Source of the DNA: Aegilops tauschii subsp. strangulata
Lineage: Eukaryota > Streptophyta > Magnoliopsida > Poales > Poaceae
Length of the DNA: 64,000 nucleotides
Direction: 5' to 3'
NCBI RefSeq assembly: GCF_002575655.3
Contig: NC_053037.3
Location: 448,229,793 to 448,293,792 of the forward strand
Every line of letters starts with the position of its first letter. Within the stretch, counting starts at the first letter, position 1. The position numbers were made by a program, and so were the translations under genes. The notes below the pieces were generated by a model. That model worked only from the letters and a program-made list of their open reading frames with translations. It did no database searches and was not told the DNA's origin. Positions 47,255 through 58,632 of this stretch are shown here, piece after piece.

Positions 47255-49737
47255 TCCTTATGGGTTTACACTGAGCATGAAGCCATAAACCACAAAAAAC
47301 TGGCATGTTTCTTTTACTAAAAGGAAAACTTAAGTCAGCACATAGCAAGTTGTGGTAAGTGTACTTCATATCCAAGTGGTTTGCGTTAGCTTGATTAGTC
47401 AGATGAACATGCTCTAGACTAGGAGGACATTAGCTAAGAAACTTAATATTAGCAAAGAAAATATGGATAATCTTACCTGGACTTCTTGCCATGATGACGC
47501 CTTGACAGAGAGCACAAAAGAGTACTACATCAAAAGAGTACTTAATATTAGCAAAGAAAAGATGGATAATCTTACCTGGTTATGTAGTATACTACATCAA
47601 ACAATGATCACATTTTTAAAAGAAAAATATGTAGTATACTACATCAAACTGCATGAAAATCCCAATCAATATGAGGCAATGTGGTGCGTAAATGAGTGCA
47701 GAAACAAGAGTATATTCATTTATATAAAAATAAAATAAATATGCTCTACGAAAATGATTCACACTTGATCTGTGATATGGACTTCTGCGCAACATGCTTT
47801 ATATGAGTCCCCTACTGAATGACTTAAATAAAATTACAACTTACAACATGAATAGCTCACAAGAACTCTGTACAAGTTAATGCATTACAAGTGCTTAGAA
47901 TGCACCCGAAAATATAGTCGATAGAGGAGCAACAACAGACTTGTTTATCTCGTTTATCAGTGTCTGCATATTGCGTATCCTGTTATGAAAAAACATCATC
48001 TGACATAAAACTTTTGGTGAAACATCATATATTACAACTTACAACAAGGAGCTGTAATTTTTTCTTTTATTTTTGCGGGAAAGAAGGAACTGTAACTTAA
48101 AGAGCATGTCAACATAGCTACCTAGAAATGCTTTGAATCCATGATTCAGCGCAGTCATCTCGTAGATGAAGCAACCTGAAAATTGTAGATGTTTAGCCAA
48201 GAGAATAATGCGAGCAACACATGCAACGGAATGTTAATTACATTTGAATACTTGCCTAGCAACCATATGTTGGACATGGAGCCATATGGAATGTCAGCAA
48301 GAAGTTCAGAGAACATGTAACTGGTTCCTACAACCTCAGAAGAGACATAATGTATCAAATCATAAGCAACTTAATTAGAACATCTACCTATGGGTTGAGC
48401 AAGAACAACTTAATTAAGGGCTCTAATAAATCATCAGAAGTCGATACTTTGGGCGGCCGAAAATCACATGTTTCAGACAATATATTCGGAACACAAGATA
48501 ATCCCGTTAGTTATTTCAACTATTCACAGTGCAATTATTTTTCAAATAGAGCATACTTACCAATCCATATATTTTGGTCATTGGCAAGAAATATATCCGA
48601 ACACTAAAAAAATATAATGTGTGGTGAGTAATCAGCTAGGATTAACTAAACTATGAATTAAGATAAGGCTGCTACTGTTATCACAAGTTCAGTAACTAAA
48701 AATGCATAGACGGACTCACTCAATTTATTAGCGATCCAAGCCATCCAACTAACCTGGAGAAGTCGGGTAAGTAGAAGCAGCCAGGCTAGTTTTCCTCGGG
48801 TTCTGAAACTGCTGCATGTGCAATACTAAATCATAGAAACCAGTGAAATTTCGTGAACTCGGGATGGATCATGAGATGCTTACCGTTTTTATCCAGGTGC
48901 CAGAACCTGAACGCATGGGTGGCGGCGCCGCCGCTATACGAAACATCAGGCACATACGAGCCAAAGGGGCTGTCCGCGACGCCATCAGGGGACGTCGTGC
49001 GACCCTTCTCGTTGCAAGGGTGGAATAGGGAGGCACCGCCGCTGCTGATAGGTCAGCGGTGGAGGGCAATGGAAAAGATGGGGTTGGACGAGATTGGCGG
49101 CATCGATCTGGTGGGGTGGAGAGGAGAGGCTCTTCCAGGCCTGGCCGTCATTGCTCTTGTTCCCGGCAGAGCGGGAGATGAGTAGGCCGCCACCGATCCC
49201 GTTTCCGGCCTCTTTCGATTTGCCCTCGCACAGCCGATCGCGACCGCCTCTCGTTCCCGGTGGCACCACGGAGACTGAACGCAGGAAGACGTGGAATAGG
49301 GGGGAGCGGGAGCAGCGTGGCAGCCGGAGGCGACGACTCCTCGCCCGCCTCGGTGGCCTCCGCAGCCACCCTCTCCCGGTTCTTGGCGTGCTCGCAGATC
49401 AGCGCGATGAGGTACTACTGAAAGAGAAGCTATGACAGGTGAGAACCATAGCCGGGTTAGGGAAGAAATTGGGGAGGGGGGCAGGGAAGAACCGTGATGG
49501 AGGAGAGCCGGAGGTGGAGGGAGGAGAACGGCCGGCGGCGGCGGCACACTGGGCAATGGAGGCGACGGTGTGGAACCCTAAGGGGACGAGAGGGATGAGA
49601 AAGATCGAGGGTGAGACCGTGAGAGGATGGAGCGTGGGGGTATCGGGTTTGCGGCACGGGGAATGGGACGAAAAAAAACCAGCAAAAAAACAGACGAAAA
49701 TTAACCATGGTAGATGGGATGAAAATTGACCGGCGGA
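47255..49737. other. Region between the two Helitron-type 5' ends
   Basis: About 2.5 kb. A 39-bp sequence (TATTAGCAAAGAAAA..ATGGATAATC) is repeated at about 47441 and 47541. The stretch 48155-48360 (minus) has an open frame with FSELLADIPYGSM, not assignable. The stretch 48850-49720 is GC-rich, and in one minus frame reads YLIALICEHAKNRERVAAEA at about 49330-49410, which looks protein-like but which I cannot name. The GC-rich part resembles first exon plus leader DNA often carried near Helitron 5' ends. Confidence 0.45.
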
Positions 49738-49767
49738 GACTACCAACTCCTCCATTAGAAGTAGAGA
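49738..49767 (-). mobile_element. Second Helitron-type 5' terminus
   Basis: Minus strand reads TCTCTACTTCTAATGGAGG preceded by A. This is nearly the same start as at 47254 (TCTCTACTCCTAATG), with a similar subterminal region (GACGAAAAAAACC then GGCTATCC or GACTACCAAC). Its 3' partner is not certain; candidates are 42410 or 30080 on the same strand. Confidence 0.55.
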
Positions 49768-50203
49768 TTTTGCATGCATTTGTTTAGAATACTAGCAGAA
49801 AATTATACTCCCTCGGTCCGGACATACATGACCTGATTTTAGTTCAAAATTTGAGTATAATTTTGGGTCAACAACACATATTATTGTACGTAATCGAATT
49901 AGTCTTTTTTTTTGTTTCTAAAGAAAGGAATTTTATTCTGGTGGATGATTAGTTGGGCTTTAGCCCAACAGGACTCACGCAGACGTACACAACCTTCACA
50001 CGTCTTCTTCTCTCATTCCCCTCAATAAAAAAACGCCTTCTTCTCTCGCACTCACACCTTGGCCTTTCTCGATCCCCTTTTCATTTCCTTCTATCCTCTC
50101 GGTCCTGCTTCCACCGGATGAGCTCTGGCTGTTAGCGCTGGTAATTGGTGCTGCGGATTTAGTTACCATCGACTCCTCAGTTTTCTCTCTTGATTCCCTG
50201 CCG
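49768..50203. other. CT-rich promoter- or leader-like stretch
   Basis: After the Helitron-type end come a Stowaway-like fragment (CTCCCTCGGTCCGGACAT from about 49808) and then a pyrimidine-rich stretch at 49990-50130 (TTCTTCTCTCATTCCCCTC and similar) like a plant leader. I see no coding match. Confidence 0.4.
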
Positions 50204-50551
50204 TCATCTTGCACGCGCACCTGCAGCTCGGCTCACTGGTGCGGCCACGGGTTGGCCGTCTACGGCGCATGGTTTGGCTCCTATACGCCTCATCGATCTC
50301 TCAGACCGGTCAACGGAGTCGGAGGGATAGCAGGGCCCAAGGAAAAGCTGCTCAAGGGAGGAGGCGAGCTCGTCGATCTCGATGGTGCTGTTGCCATCAC
50401 CGTCCATGCAGGCGATGTGGGTGTGGATCTTGTCTCCCACAGCCAGCTTGGATCCACCTTTATTGTGAGGATGCATCGTGGCTCCCCGAGCGAGGCAGCT
50501 CAGCAGGTCGTCTTCATCCTTGACAGTGCCAGCCTGATTTCGGCAGCTCAT
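50204..50551 (-). pseudogene. Calmodulin-like EF-hand protein fragment
   Basis: Minus-strand frame contains VGDKIHTHIACMDGDGNST then IEIDELASSLEQLFLGP and PSDSVDRSE. The loop DGDGNSTIEIDE follows the EF-hand pattern (acidic 1, 3, 5; Ile 8; Glu 12), but position 6 is Ser where Gly is usual. The sequence after the loop is characteristic of plant calmodulin-like (CML) proteins. Upstream residues are only vaguely CML-like, no start matches a full CML, and the C-terminal EF-hands are missing. It is therefore a decayed or captured piece. The plus-strand frame over the same DNA is a shadow. Confidence 0.65.
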
Positions 50552-51581
50552 TCTTCCACCGGTCCCCCTTCTCTCTTTTCCTGCCTCTCTAATATTTTTC
50601 TTGTTTCTTATCCTTTTTCTGCATGTTATGGGTAAACAATATAATGCGATTAAGGTACTGCTTGTTAGTGGAAGGTGTATATCTGCTTATGGCCCCTGCC
50701 CCCGTTCATATATTCAACTAATTTAGTAAGTAATTAGTTGTTTCGTGATTAGCCATGTCTTACTATTTCCCAAAGATAAAATTAATAGGAAAATAGTTGC
50801 GATTGCATCCTACACATGAACTAAAACGATGTGCAGACTCTGTCCTGTCACTATTGGCTTGTACTACAGAATAAGCTTAAAATACTTGGATACATCCGTA
50901 TCTAGACAAATCTAAGACAAGAATTTTGGGACGGAGGGAGTATCAGATAACACAAAGTATCGACACTTGGTATTATTCAGCTATTTCCATCAAATGTTGA
51001 TGCATGTTTCCAAATTTCAATACTTCTAGGAGTAGTAGATCATATCCATTCTGCCATATCATGTCCCTCGTTAACTCCTTGAGCTTATGAGGAACACTCA
51101 ATCAACAATATCACTATACCAGGTCTTCCTGATGTTGTTTGGCCTACTTCCAAGCATAGATTGGATATCCGACCAAGTTGTGTTGCACATGACTATCACA
51201 AATAGGTCTGTGTATCCAGCCCACCGACGTCTTACTATAGCATTTTGGTAGTCGCTGTTGTATCAGAAAGAAAACTGATTTTTGAGATTGTTCTCCAATG
51301 GTCGGCATTTTTCGTACTCCCAGACTTTGAAGGTCTTAATTATGTAGATGGAGTCCTTTTTAATTTTTGCTTTAAATTTATTTACCAGTTTGCTCCCAAT
51401 AGAAGCATGGATTGCATTGCCCTACATAGAGAGAATACATTAGCAAACTTTGGAAAAGGAAAACTAAAGAGACATTATATATGTAATACTTGCACTTTTT
51501 TATCTAATGCATGGATCACATTAGTCGATAAGTTAATTGCATCCCAAAGTCTTAAAACTTTGACTTTGATTGTCCATGTCT
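50552..51581. other. AT-rich stretch, mostly unassigned
   Basis: Contains one truncated Stowaway MITE at 50885-50940. The frame at 51245-51646 (plus) shows no known motif. Nothing else recognised. Confidence 0.4.
50885..50940 (-). mobile_element. Stowaway MITE, one end truncated
   Basis: Ends in GGGACGGAGGGAG followed by TA. Its body (ACATCCGTAT.TAGACAAATC, AAGACAAGAATTTTGGGACG) is the reverse complement of the MITE at 51700. It lacks about 12 bp at the other terminus. Confidence 0.85.
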
Positions 51582-52038
51582 CGTTTCGTGTAGTCAATGC
51601 ATTCAATGGTGTAGCCGCCATATTCTTTGAGGCCCTAAAAATATAAGAACATAATGTTGATTAGCAAAGTAATATAATGAAATGCAAGCTTGATAAATAC
51701 TCCCTCCGTCCCAAAATTCTTGTCTTAGATTTGTCTAAATACGGATGTATCAAGTCAATGGAGGGAGTACAAAATATTATTGTTGCAACTGCCTCCAGTG
51801 ATTATGTGACAACAAAGAAAATTGAAAAAAATTTAAACTGGAAAAGATATATGAAATCATAGTAGTTGAATAAATACAATTTTATTGACAGTTGTTCCGA
51901 ATTTTTGTTTCAGCTGGAGCTAGTGGCATATGACAGGAACTCACTATTGAATTTGAGGTTGGTCAAATATGAAAACCATCTATATATGTTTCTCTATATT
52001 GCAGCAAACAATTCTATGTGTTTCTGTTATAGCTATAG
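51582..52038 (+). repeat. Segment shared with 29697-30083, MITE-containing copy
   Basis: Close match to 29697-30083 from CTCGTTTC to TTTCTGTTATAGCTA. The extra 70 bp are exactly the Stowaway MITE at 51700-51767 plus its TA duplication. After 52038 the sequences part. Confidence 0.88.
51700..51767 (+). mobile_element. Stowaway MITE (68 bp), filled site
   Basis: Terminal inverted repeats CTCCCTCCGT...GGAGGGAG flanked by TA on both sides (51698-51699 and 51768-51769). The related segment at 29820-29821 has a single TA with no insert, so borders and target are proved within the window. Stowaway elements are moved by Tc1/mariner-type transposases supplied in trans. Confidence 0.97.
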
Positions 52039-52630
52039 TATGGCTCTAGTCTTCTCGAGTATATCATCTTAACGTAAATACACTAGAACCAACATCCATG
52101 GCATCAGTTTTATCTAGATGAGTAAAAGTATGAACGTGCAACCATTAAGATAGAACCCACACCTATAGAATGGCATTACTTAATGTAGAATACACTTCAT
52201 AGTTTCTTCTGTTTCTACATAATGAACCTTGTGAGCTAACATGTCAAATCTTTTTAGATTAGCACTGCCTACAGTATAATTGAAGTATTATTGATCCATT
52301 AAGAGGTCTGATCTATAATATGAAAGCCATCTGATGCATCATATATGTTTCTCTATATCGCAGCAGGCAATCCCATTTGTTTGTGTTATAGTTGTAGTAT
52401 AATTCTAGACCTTTATAGTATATTATCTTAACATGAATACACTGGAAGCAACATGCATGGCATCAGTCTTCTCTAGATGAGTAAAAAGTATGAACGTGAC
52501 ACCATTAAGACAGGAACTCACACCTATAGAATTCTACATAATCAGCCTTCTGAGGTAACATGTCAATTTTTTTTAGATGAGTACTGCATAGAGCATAATT
52601 CAACTATTATTGATCCATTAAGAGGTCTGA
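51955..52630. repeat. 359-bp tandem duplication, two diverged copies
   Basis: TATATGTTTCTCTATAT at 51983 and 52342, with CATGGCATCAGT.TT.TCTAG and ATTGATCCATTAAGAGGTCTG shared at the same offset. About 80% similar by eye. A truncated third copy ends the segment at 29697-30083. Confidence 0.85.
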
Positions 52631-52931
52631 TCTATAATTTCGTGCAGTTGGTACTGACTTGATGTGGTCTGATTGCTCGACGGAGGTGGCTTGTGCATGC
52701 GGGAGGAAGACAATTTTGAAGTTCCACTGGTTGGAGGAAGTTGACCTCGAAGTGTTGCTCGCCGTAGGAAGATGATGTAGGAGTTGTACCCTAATATCTG
52801 AGGCCGTGGAAGCATTACATGGGGGAGATATTATAGGGATGGCTGAGTTTACCACGTTTGCACGATGGAAAGAGAGGTTTTTTGGATGCCATCTAGAGAG
52901 ATATTCTTGATCCATTGATCGATGGAGCTGA

Positions 52932-53037
52932 TGACAATCGAGGAGAGTCAACAAAGGAGATTTAGGATGACAATCAAGGAGAGTCAATAGAGGAGATTGG
53001 GATGACAATCGAGGAGAGTCAATAGAGGAGATTGGGG
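52932..53037. repeat. 36-bp tandem repeat, three units
   Basis: TGACAATC.AGGAGAGTCAA starts at 52932, 52968 and 53003. It accounts for the repetitive minus-strand frame here, which I do not treat as a gene. Confidence 0.9.
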
Positions 53038-53434
53038 TGCTAGCAACAGTGGGAGGAAGGCGATGTTCAAGTGTCGCTCATTGGAGGAAGACGATGTTGA
53101 AAGGGGGCTCTGAAGTCGGAGAGGAAAGCTAATTAAAAGATAAGATAAAGGTACTCCAAGACCCTGGGGAATTTGAAAAGGAATTCAAGCATCTACCGGC
53201 ATGCCTTTTTTCTGGTTAAGACAGTACAATAGTGCATGCCGTCATGGGTGTTGTCGATTCAAGTGCATTCCTGCACTGATATCCATATATCAGTCTTCAC
53301 GGTGCGCTAATCAGGCGTGAAGCCATCTAAATAAAGCTAAGCCCATAATTTACTCCTAGTTTACACCTACCCACGAACGATTCTTCTACAATGTCTTTGA
53401 ATTCTTACCATCCAATGGGGGACATTACCTTCTA

Positions 53435-53595
53435 CTCCCTCCGTTCCTAAATATAAGTCTTTTTAGACATTTCAAATGGAGTACAACATACGGATGTATG
53501 TAGACATATTTTAGAGTATAGATTCACTCATTTTGCTTCGTATGTAGCCATTTGTTGGAATCTCTAGAAAGATTTATATTTGGGAACGGAGGGAG
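53435..53595 (+). mobile_element. Stowaway MITE (161 bp)
   Basis: CTCCCTCCGTTCCTAAATAT...TTTGGGAACGGAGGGAG with TA on both sides (53433-53434 and 53596-53597). The size and long terminal inverted repeats are typical of Triticeae Stowaway families. Complete copy. Confidence 0.96.
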
Positions 53596-54968
53596 TACAT
53601 TGGACGGCACATAATAACTCCAGTTAACAACGATGGTTTTAATCACCAATTGGTCATTGATTGATGAAAAAGGGTGGCGCATACCTGGGCTGCAAGTCAT
53701 GCGTTCCCACCGTTCCGCGCGTCCTCAGAGTGCTATCCAGATCGAGCTGTGTGGTGCATGTGCGTACATAGGCAGGAAAATTAAAACTTGAGCCACTAAT
53801 CTAGCTCTAGCCAAGTATTGGATCGATCTTATAGGGTTTCATGGTACACGTATGTATGTACATGGCGTAAGAAAATTAAAACTCGAGTCACGTTACTCAC
53901 GTACGTAGCTCTTGGCCGCTCCTTGCCTGTAGGCAAAGTCTTGAATCGATCTTGTAGGGTTTCGTGGTGCATGTGCATACATGGGGAATGAAGATTAAAA
54001 CCTGAGACGCCGATGGGACGTCCATCGGCCATGGGCTCTGGAATGCGGCGACCGCGTTAACCTTGATTGATCTTCTTAGATAGGTTGAGGAGAAGGACCA
54101 AGCTAGGGCATCCAAAACACATGGTGGCAATGTCGTTAGAGGATGGAGAGCTCGCAACCTTGATTGGTTGTTTTCTTTTCTATCTCCATTAGCTGATTGA
54201 GATGGAAAAGTTGGGCTGTTGAAAATAATTTCATGGCATAAGTGGGTAATTATATTCCAACTTCAATGTAATCTAATGGTTGAGGTTTATTGATTTACTA
54301 AATAGATGGACGGATGTTTCTAATTTTTATGAGAATTTCTAGTATATTTATCTTTTTTCTGGTGATCCCATCAAATACTTTTTAATATAATAAATAGATA
54401 GATAGATGTAGAGCATCCTTTGAGGGATTAGCATGTGTGCCCGTGTGCATTTTTTTCGTTAATCATTAGAAGATCACAAAACACACGGTTTCTATGCCGT
54501 ACTCGTCTGCGTTTTTTTGCGTTAATGATCCATAAGTCAGTTACCTGTGCGATGTTTTCTAATAAATCAGGCGTACCATTGACCGAAAAGAATAAACTAC
54601 ATGTGTACATTTTTTAGAGACGGGATCTGCCAACTTTCTGTTTTCTCGCACATGAGTATTTTACGCGCTTCGTGTGCGTTGTGTGTTTTCCCCGCCCAAG
54701 TTTCAAGTTTCGCAGCGAAATTTTCACTAGGCGCACGATTTCAGAATTTATTTCTCCAATCACATCCCCACCCTCAGTATCCCCCCTCCCCTGCGCCTCC
54801 CCCTACCGGCATCTCAAACCGCCGCCGCAACCACAGCTTCAACCACATCTACGTTCTGCTCGGATCCAGTCAGGTAACCCATCGATCTCTATCACGGCCC
54901 GGGCCTGATTGCTTAAATGGCGCCTGCGAAACATCCTCATGCCTCCAAATCCCCATCGCCAGGAGCTG
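53596..54968. other. Unassigned DNA with a short local duplication
   Basis: A unit with ATCGATCTT.TAGGGTTTC and a downstream ACATGG is repeated with a period of about 122 bp (near 53822 and 53943). The stretch 54430-54620 has phrases such as AACACACGGTTTCT, resembling those near 58050-58440. The stretch 54780-54890 looks like a leader with a possible donor (CAG then GTAACC at about 54876). Confidence 0.4.
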
Positions 54969-55274
54969 ATGGCGGTCCATGGCGCGATGGCCGTTGTGCG
55001 TGTTGACCCGGAGGAACACCTTGCCTCTGCCGCCGCTGGCATGGTGTAGGCTCTGGCCCAGATGAAGTGCCCCAACGACTACCCCCCAGGACTTAACAGG
55101 TAAGATCTGACCAGCTAAATCTTACCAATACCACTTGCAAGGGCTATGATTTATACGGTTGATGTATTAAGCATGTTCGTGCCTTGTTTATTTCAGTACT
55201 GCACACTGTGTGATGCTCAAATATTACCGTGTCCAGCTCAATTTCACCAATACCAGCAACAAACTTACAATACA

Positions 55275-57370
55275 TGACTCATGATATCACTAGAGATGTT
55301 GCCCATTTGCTATTTTTAGTGGATGCTAACCCTGTTATACTTAACATGCCTGTCCATGTACTTATGTAGGGTCATAATGGCCGATGATGTTGTTTTCCGT
55401 CGAGGTTAGCTACATCCCATGTCTTACAGTATTTCACATCATTTGTGCAATTGCAGTTTAACTTCTACCATTTACTGGTTGCTTGTAGGTACACATGTCA
55501 GTGGCACTGATCCACGCTTCGACCCAGAGGAACAGCTCGCCTCCGCCGTCGCTGACTTTGGGCGGGTTCTGGCCAAGATGAAGTGCCCCAGCAACTACCT
55601 CTCAGGACTTATCAAGTATGTACTCACCAGTTCAATCTTACCAGCTGCCGTAACTTGGGCTCATCATGCTATACTCGCGGGGCAAATAATGGAAAAAATG
55701 GATTCAATTATCAGCTGGTCCTATCGAAAGTAGGATTGACTATGGATTCGAGCCATCGCACATGGTTTCATAAAATCTGTACGATTTTTCCGATCTAAAT
55801 CGAGCAGGTTCCCATGAAGAAGATCTTGTTCAGCATGTTCTATTCGATACTGGTAGGAGAAGAACCCGACTCAATACCAGTTGCAATTAATGGCTATGTT
55901 CTGTACGGTCGATGTATTAAGCATGTTCTAGTAAACATGCCTAACACGTTTTAGCTACTTTCCCTACCTTTTATAGACATCTGGGCCATTCTCTGCTCTG
56001 GCAGCACCTGCCTTGTGATGTTTAACTATGCCAATTGCATTTTTATCAGTACCGATTTCAATGGCTCTTAAGCCTGTTGCAATTATCAGTTGAATCCATT
56101 TTTAAACAGTTGTATTACAATGGCTATAAACTTACAAAACATGACTTAGGATGATGTTAAGCCTGTTGCAATTAACAATTGTATCCTTTTTAAATTTGTC
56201 CATTTGCTACCATGCTACTCTCCGCAATGAAGATATACTAGAGATGCTGCCCATTTGCTATTTTTGGTGGATGCTAACCCGGTTGTACTTAACATGCATG
56301 TCCATGTACTTACGCGGGGTCATAACGGTCGATGTTGTTGTTTGCCGCCGAGGTTAGCTGCATCCCATGTCTTACAGTATTTCACATCATTTGTGCAATT
56401 GCAGTTTAACTTCTACCATTTACTGGTTGCCTGTATGTACACATGTCAGTGGCACTGATCCACGCTTCGACCCGAAGGAACAGCTCGCCTCCGCCGCCGC
56501 TGACTTTGGACGGGTTCTGGCCAAGATGAAGTGCCCAAGCAACTACCTCTCAGGACTTATCAAGTATGTACTCACCAATTCAATCTTACCAATACCAGTT
56601 GAGATTAATGGCTATGTTTTATATGGTCGATGTATTAAGCATGTTGTAGTAAACATGCCTAACATGTTTTAGCTATTTTCCCTATATTTTTACGGACAAC
56701 TGGGCCATTATCTGCTCTGGCAGCACCTGCCTTGTGCTGTTTAACTCTGCCAATTGCATTTTAATCAGTACCGGTTTCAATGGCCATTAAGCCTGTTGCA
56801 AATAACAGTTGTATCCATTTTTAAAGAGTTGTATTTCAGTAGTTACAAACTTACAAAACATGAATTAGGATGTTGTTAAGCCTGTTGCAATTAATAGCTG
56901 TATCCATTTTTAATCCGTCCCTTTGCTACCGTGCTACTCTTTCACAATGAAGATATCACTACAGATGCTGCCGTTTTATTACCATTTGCTATTTTTGGTG
57001 GATGTTAACCCTGTTGTAGTTAACATTGGCTTTCCATGTACTTACACAGGGCTACAATGGGCGATGCTGTTGTTTGCCGTCGAGGTTAGCTGCATCGCAT
57101 GTCTTATACACCATCTATTCCTAAATATAAGTATTTTTAGAGATTCCAATATAGACTACATAAGGAGCTTAATGAGTGAATCTAGATTCTAAACTATATC
57201 TATAATTCTATATACACCCGTATGTAGTTCATATTGAAATCTCAAAAAAAATACTTGTACTTAGGAACATAGGTAGTTGTATTTTACATCATTTGTGCAA
57301 TCTCAGTTTAGCTTCTAATATTTACTGGTTGCTTGTAGGTATATATATGAGTGGTACCGATCCACGCTTC
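55275..57370. repeat. Tandem triplicated segment, about 0.95 and 0.73 kb apart
   Basis: Landmarks such as GGATGCTAACCC..GTT and GGTTAGCT.CATC.CATGTCTTA occur three times (near 55405, 56352 and 57085), followed by CATCATTTGTGCAAT and the DPRFDP exon. Intron and exon DNA were copied together, so this is segmental duplication and not retroposition. Confidence 0.88.
57104..57275 (+). mobile_element. Degenerate Stowaway-like MITE
   Basis: CATCTATTCCTAAATATAAG...TACTTAGGAACATAGGTAG has the inner Stowaway body with worn ends. It sits between GTCTTA and TATTTTACATC; the two related segments read GTCTTACAGTATTTCACATC with no insert, which marks it as an insertion into the third copy. Confidence 0.8.
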
Positions 57371-57676
57371 GATCCCTTTTGCGTATGGGGCAATGAGATA
57401 TTCATGAACAAGCGTCAAGTGAGGAAACTAAGAAAGATTGTTAGGCGAAAGAAACGGGTGATTGGAATTAAGCTCTTTATTTACACTTTGTCCAAGACAA
57501 CAGTGAACTTTAGGATGGTAAGTAATATGTTGCCTTTTCCCCTGCCCACATCAAGTTACTCTATTAGACCTCAGTATCTGGTATTTTTCTCTTTTCAGTG
57601 GTTTCCGAAGCTATTTACTGAGTGGAGGCAACTAAGGTTAAAGTATATAATTCATGCTGCCATGATAATGCTTTAG

Positions 57677-58250
57677 AACTCTTCCTGAAGGCGGTGAAGG
57701 ATGGGCGGGCGATCGTCACAAGGGGTTGGACAAAAGTGGTTCGTGCCTATGGCATGTAGGAAGGCACATTATGGGCATTCCGCTTCTTCAACATCATCGG
57801 CAGTCAAAATGATTTACACTTGTCTCTTCACCTTTACCGCCTTTAAATATTGTGGTTCATCAAAGTTAATTGCTGTCTAATCCTGTAATTACTGAACATA
57901 TTGTACTGGCAATTTTATTTATGGATTCGTTGTTGAACCATTGTGCTGAGAATTTGAATTGCACGTTTCATATTTTAAAATTTCCAATTCGAATAATAAA
58001 TTACAGGCAAAAATAAAAATATACAAGAGCTAATAAAATAATGTGCACACACTTGGAAAGAAAATAGCGTGTGCGATGTAAAGAGAGAACAGACGGTCAT
58101 GGAACTTTGCAAACGGTTCTGGCAGTAAAAGCGCTTGTGATGGATAGCCCAATGCCACACAGTTTTCTTCATCAAATCGTGTGTGATGTAGTTGATAAAA
58201 GCAAACAGTTAACCAAGGCAGAGCGTGTGTGATAGTTACACCTTTCACAC
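57677..58250. other. Unassigned DNA downstream of the pseudogene
   Basis: A possible 3' region of the pseudogene up to about 57900 (TTTATTTATGG, AATAATAAATTACAGG). From about 58040 it carries GTGTGCGATGTA-type phrases that lead into the subterminal repeats of the next feature. Confidence 0.4.
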
Positions 58251-58632
58251 ACGAGCCTATACATAAAACTGTGTGGGATGTACATACGAACGGAAACGTT
58301 TTCCCTGAATTGACTGTGTGGGATGTACATAAGAACGGAAACGTATTCCTTGGAGATTGACTGTGTGTGATATACGTACGAACGAAAATGTTTTTATGGG
58401 ATTCACCGTGTGGGATGTACATACGAACGGAAATGATTGGGTTTCGATGCCTCGCCCGATCGCACACAAGCTCATTTTGCCCCATCCTGTGTCCCACGAG
58501 GGCCTATCCCCGACGATTTCTGGGTCGTGTGGGAAGGACCCCCCTATCGCCCACACTCACTTGGCGACGGTTCCAAATGCCGTCGCGGAAAGGGGTTAAA
58601 AACCGTTTGTATAGCACCTCGCTGTACCAGTG
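58251..58632. mobile_element. Candidate CACTA-type transposon right end with subterminal repeats
   Basis: TGTGTGGGATGTACATA.GAACG-type units recur at about 58269, 58313, 58360 and 58408 (period 44-48 bp). They are followed by the end GTATAGCACC then CTGTACCAGTG at 58628-58632, which reads CACTGGTACAG on the other strand. CACTA/CACTG termini with degenerate subterminal repeats are the hallmark of this superfamily. I could not find the matching left terminus or a 3-bp target duplication, so this stays tentative. Confidence 0.45.

Larger units (their letters stand above)
54969..57676 (+). pseudogene. Pseudogene with triplicated exon, family unknown
   Basis: Three related exon-like stretches: 54969-55099 (DPEEHLASAAAG..ALAQMKC), about 55502-55615 (DPRFDPEEQLASAVADFG then KMKCPSNYLSGL) and about 56450-56563 (the same with DPKEQ). 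Each is followed by a GT donor (GTAAGA, GTATGT). The first has an in-frame TAG at 55047-55049. A fourth start at about 57351 (TDPRFDP) runs into a different basic stretch (KLRKIVRRKKRVIGIKLFIY, then TLSKTTVNFRM and FPKLFTEW), loosely like a B3 DNA-binding domain. No continuous product is possible from this copy. I do not recognise the DPEEQLAS family. Confidence 0.5.

Noticed and set aside
52607..53008. 133-codon minus-strand ORF with repeated LLTLLDCH
   Set aside because: Explained by the 36-bp tandem repeat at 52932-53037; no family match or start context.
58030..58497. 155-codon minus-strand ORF with repeated CTSHTVN
   Set aside because: Translation of the subterminal tandem repeats of the CACTA-like end; periodicity follows the DNA repeat and not a protein fold.
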